Source: Butyricicoccus_A sp963588905
GTDB taxonomy: Bacteria; Bacillota; Clostridia; Oscillospirales; Butyricicoccaceae
Assembly (NCBI GenBank): GCA_963588905.1
Contig: CAVAJF010000015.1
Location: 1 to 64,000 of the forward strand
Length of the DNA: 64,000 nt
Direction of reading: 5' to 3'
Position numbers and translations under genes: made by a program. Of this stretch, positions 61,630-64,000 are shown one piece after another. The notes below the pieces were generated by a model. It saw only the letters and a program-made list of their open reading frames with translations, did no database searches and had not been told where the DNA came from. Position 1 is the first letter of the stretch. Each line of letters opens with the position of its first letter.

Positions 61630-63426
61630 TTACTTATTCACACCAAAATGAATGGTCGTGTCTTCATCGTTTCGCTGCTGTAAGTGCATATTCAGCGGCA
61701 TTACCCAGCTGTTGTGATCGGTATGCAGCAGTTCTTCTGCCAGCTCGGACATTGGCTCGCCGAGATAGGTATCGTACAGAACATTGATTTCCTTGTTCTC
61801 GTGCGAGTAACGCAGCGGGCTGAGACGGTCAAGGCTGTACAGCATGTTGCCGCGTGCGTCCGCAAGCTCGTTCTGCTCGAACGGAATCGGCTGACCGCCG
61901 CCGCCGACACAGCCGCCCGGACATGCCATGATTTCTACGAAGTCATAGTGTACCTTGTGGGTCAGAACTGCCTGAATCAGCTTGCGGGCATTGCCCAGAC
62001 CGCTGGCGACAGCGCAGCGAATGGTCGTGCCGTTGAGGTCAAATTCTGCCTCGCGCCAGCCCTCCTGACCGCGGATGGAACGGAAAGCATCTGCCGGAGC
62101 GTTTTCGCCGACAACCGTGTGATATGCCGTGCGCAGAGCAGCTTCCATAACACCGCCGGTTGCGCCGAAAATGACACCGGCGCCGGAGCCGATACCGAGC
62201 GGAGAATCAAATTCTGCTTCCGGCAGGCTGAATACATTGATGTTCTGCATCCGCATCAGGCGATCCATCTCGCGGGTTGTGAGCACGATGTCCACATCCT
62301 GCATACCATGTTTTTTGTTTCGGTCAAAGACATGACCGTCTTTTTCTGCCTTTTTGGCAATACACGGCATGATCGCAACGCTGCAAATCTTTTCCGGATC
62401 AATGCCCATCTTTTCGGCAAAATAGGTCTTGGTAATCGCGCCAAACATCTGCATCGGGCTCTTGGCGGTGGAAATCTGCGGCACGAGCTGCGGGTACTGC
62501 GACTTGACAAAGCGCATCCAGCCTGGGCAGCACGAGGTAAACATCGGCAGATCCTTTAGCTCGCCGCTTTGCAGGCGCTTCAGGAATTCGGTGGACTCTT
62601 CCATAATGGTCAAATCCGCAGAAAATGCGGTGTCAAAGACATAATCAAAGCCCATCGAGCGCAGAATGGCAGTCAGGCGGCGAACCGTTGCCATTTCACG
62701 CGGTAGACCGTGTGTTTCACCCCAAGCGGCGCGAACCGCAGGCGCAATCTGTACCACGGTAATCTTGTTCGGATCGCGCAGGGCATCCAGCACTTCGCGG
62801 GTGTCGTCGCGCTCACGCAGCGCGCCGACCGGACAGTGCGTGACACACTGTCCGCACAGAGAGCAGTCCGAGTCCTTGATCCGTCGGTTGTATGTGACAT
62901 CGACGGTCGTGCGGGAGCCGGAACCGCTCATGCCCCAAATGCCCAGTGTCTGAATCTTTTCGCAGTACTGGACACAGCGCATACATTTGATGCACTTTTG
63001 TACGTTGCGGTACAGTGGGAAGGTTTCTGTCCAGATGCGCTTAGGCAGATCCTTTTTGTATGGGTTCTTCAGCAGGCCAAAGTTATTGGCTACCTGCTGT
63101 AATTTACAGTTTCCGGCGCGGACACAGATCGAGCACTCGCCGTCGTGCTGGGAAAGCAGCAGCTCCACATTGATGCGGCGTGCTTCCAGTGCGCGATGAG
63201 AGTTGGTGTGAACGACCATGCCTTCGTATACCAGGTTGTTGCAGGAGGAGACCAGACGGCTTTCTCCTTCAACCTCTACGCAGCAAATGCGGCACGCGCC
63301 GATTTCATTGATTTCCTTGAGATAGCACAGGGAAGGAATGGTGACGCCGGCCTTGGCAGCGGCTTCCATAATCGTTGTGCCTTCCGGTACGCGGACGGCA
63401 ATGCCGTTGATAATTACATTTACCAT
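61630..63426 (-). CDS. [FeFe]-hydrogenase catalytic subunit
   Basis: A 598-residue group A [FeFe]-hydrogenase that oxidises or evolves H2 in the cytosol. A plant-type [2Fe-2S] domain (CYLKEINEIGACRICC) is followed by a His/Cys [4Fe-4S] site (HDGECSICVRAGNC) and two ferredoxin clusters (CIKCMRCVQYC, CSLCGQCVTHC). The H-cluster motifs are TSCCPGW, MPCIAKKAE and MACPGGCVGGGGQP. It lies downstream of a gene for a glutamate-synthase-small-subunit-like flavoprotein with a 7-bp overlap, so electrons probably pass between them. Confidence 0.95.
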   Translation of the reverse strand: MVNVIINGIAVRVPEGTTIMEAAAKAGVTIPSLCYLKEINEIGACRICCVEVEGESRLVSSCNNLVYEGMVVHTNSHRALEARRINVELLLSQHDGECSICVRAGNCKLQQVANNFGLLKNPYKKDLPKRIWTETFPLYRNVQKCIKCMRCVQYCEKIQTLGIWGMSGSGSRTTVDVTYNRRIKDSDCSLCGQCVTHCPVGALRERDDTREVLDALRDPNKITVVQIAPAVRAAWGETHGLPREMATVRRLTAILRSMGFDYVFDTAFSADLTIMEESTEFLKRLQSGELKDLPMFTSCCPGWMRFVKSQYPQLVPQISTAKSPMQMFGAITKTYFAEKMGIDPEKICSVAIMPCIAKKAEKDGHVFDRNKKHGMQDVDIVLTTREMDRLMRMQNINVFSLPEAEFDSPLGIGSGAGVIFGATGGVMEAALRTAYHTVVGENAPADAFRSIRGQEGWREAEFDLNGTTIRCAVASGLGNARKLIQAVLTHKVHYDFVEIMACPGGCVGGGGQPIPFEQNELADARGNMLYSLDRLSPLRYSHENKEINVLYDTYLGEPMSELAEELLHTDHNSWVMPLNMHLQQRNDEDTTIHFGVNK

Positions 63427-64000
63427 TGTCTCATTCGACCTCCTCTAAAGTTGCCGTAGCCGTAATGATCGCAGCGCAGGCAGCGGGAAGATTCCTGCAG
63501 AACTTCTTCCTCTGTCATGCATTCCTTGATGTCGTCAAAGTTATCGACACATTCACATGCCGGACGGGTGCGGACGTTGACGCGGCCGCAAGCCGTTGTC
63601 GGAGACAGCGGAGCCTCCGGAATATCCTCGACAGCAGCATGAATCACATGATTGTAGCCGAGGAAGTTGTCGATATTCGCAGCGGCAACTTTACCGGCGG
63701 CAATTGCGCGGATAACCGTGGACGGACCGGTTACGGCGTCACCGCCTGCGAAGGTCTTGGTGCTGCCTTCTACGATACTATCCGGCAAAGCGGAGAAGCG
63801 TTCGCGGTTGACGGCGATGCCAGCGGCAGCAAATGCCTTGGAGTCGATGCCCTGACCGATTGCCACGATGACAATATCACACGGAATGACATTTTCTTCC
63901 TTGGTTGCCTTGATTGGACGCGGTCTGCCGTCTCTGCCGACAGGACCAATGTGCTGCGGCTGGGTGATAAGTGCTGTGACGTTGCCGTCTTCGTCGTGCT
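63420..64000 (-). CDS. FAD/NAD(P) oxidoreductase, GltD-like, partial
   Basis: The C-terminal 193 residues of a protein whose start lies beyond the right edge. The FAD-binding motif TFAGGDAVTGPSTVIRAIAAGKVAA and the preceding IVIVAIGQGID are typical of the glutamate synthase small subunit and related oxidoreductases. A Cys-rich tail (SRCLRCDHYGYG) follows. Its stop overlaps the hydrogenase start by 7 bp (ATGGTAA). In published hydrogenase classification one [FeFe] class is described as glutamate-synthase-linked, and this pairing fits that idea. Confidence 0.8.
   Translation of the reverse strand, partial: HDEDGNVTALITQPQHIGPVGRDGRPRPIKATKEENVIPCDIVIVAIGQGIDSKAFAAAGIAVNRERFSALPDSIVEGSTKTFAGGDAVTGPSTVIRAIAAGKVAAANIDNFLGYNHVIHAAVEDIPEAPLSPTTACGRVNVRTRPACECVDNFDDIKECMTEEEVLQESSRCLRCDHYGYGNFRGGRMRQW

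Noticed and set aside
1..64000. tRNA, rRNA, CRISPR arrays, insertion sequences and prophage
   Set aside because: I found no T-loop GGTTCRANYCC cluster, no regularly spaced repeats, no transposase or integrase, and no terminal inverted repeats; this was a visual scan, not a model search.

Overview
The window reads as a stretch of chromosome from a spore-forming, anaerobic Gram-positive bacterium of the class Clostridia, most likely the Oscillospirales (Ruminococcaceae/Butyricicoccaceae-like). The pointers are the sporulation genes ylbJ, yqfC and yqfD, S-layer-homology (SLH) wall proteins, an anaerobic [FeFe]-hydrogenase, a meso-diaminopimelate type MurE, sigma-A promoters close to consensus with 17-bp spacers, strong AGGAGG ribosome binding sites with some GTG/TTG starts, and many intrinsic terminators. 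The taxon is an inference; no rRNA gene is present. I saw no tRNA, rRNA, CRISPR array, insertion sequence or prophage.

Layout. 1-4.4 kb: an lrgAB-type holin-like operon, a cold shock protein with a long leader, an EamA transporter and a two-gene ABC exporter. 4.7-8.3 kb: two secreted proteins, one SLH-like/ricin-like/CHAP-like amidase and one transglutaminase-like/SLH protein. 8.4-11.4 kb (minus strand): a D,D-carboxypeptidase, a Cys-rich small protein and YlbJ. 11.5-19.1 kb (plus): yqfC-yqfD-phoH-ybeY-era-recO-DUF1648-mutS2, joining sporulation, RNA maturation and DNA repair. 19.4-23.2 kb: an HPr-like protein carrying Tyr at the phosphorylation site, then uvrC-rsmD-coaD and a coiled-coil protein. 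23.4-36.8 kb: the division and cell wall cluster mraZ-rsmH-ftsL-pbp-murE-murF-mraY-ftsW-murG-ftsQ-ftsZ, which lacks murD, murC and ftsA.

36.9-49 kb: CorA, an orphan small protein, a MATE exporter, a Ser/Thr kinase fused to BspA-type leucine-rich repeats, a thioesterase, glgB, a LysR-controlled dehydrogenase/AEC-transporter pair and an AGCS amino-acid symporter with a structured leader. 49.4-53.3 kb: truA, a FadR-type regulator, ilvC with two matching operator sites, and a ClC channel. 53.3-53.8 kb holds no gene but has a promoter, a long pyrimidine-rich hairpin and a terminator, the profile of a small RNA. 53.8-64 kb: an orphan membrane protein, PfkB kinase, AraC regulator, two more MATE exporters, a metallo-beta-lactamase-fold hydrolase, an MFS transporter and a hydrogenase operon that runs off the right edge.

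The most interesting items are the Tyr15 HPr, the cytosolic kinase-LRR fusion, the candidate small RNA at about 53.6-53.8 kb, the paired FadR-type operators at ilvC, a perfect SOS-box match upstream of mraZ, and the terminator-bearing leader of the AGCS symporter. Most of the rest is ordinary housekeeping content. All family assignments come from reading motifs by eye; no database search was run.
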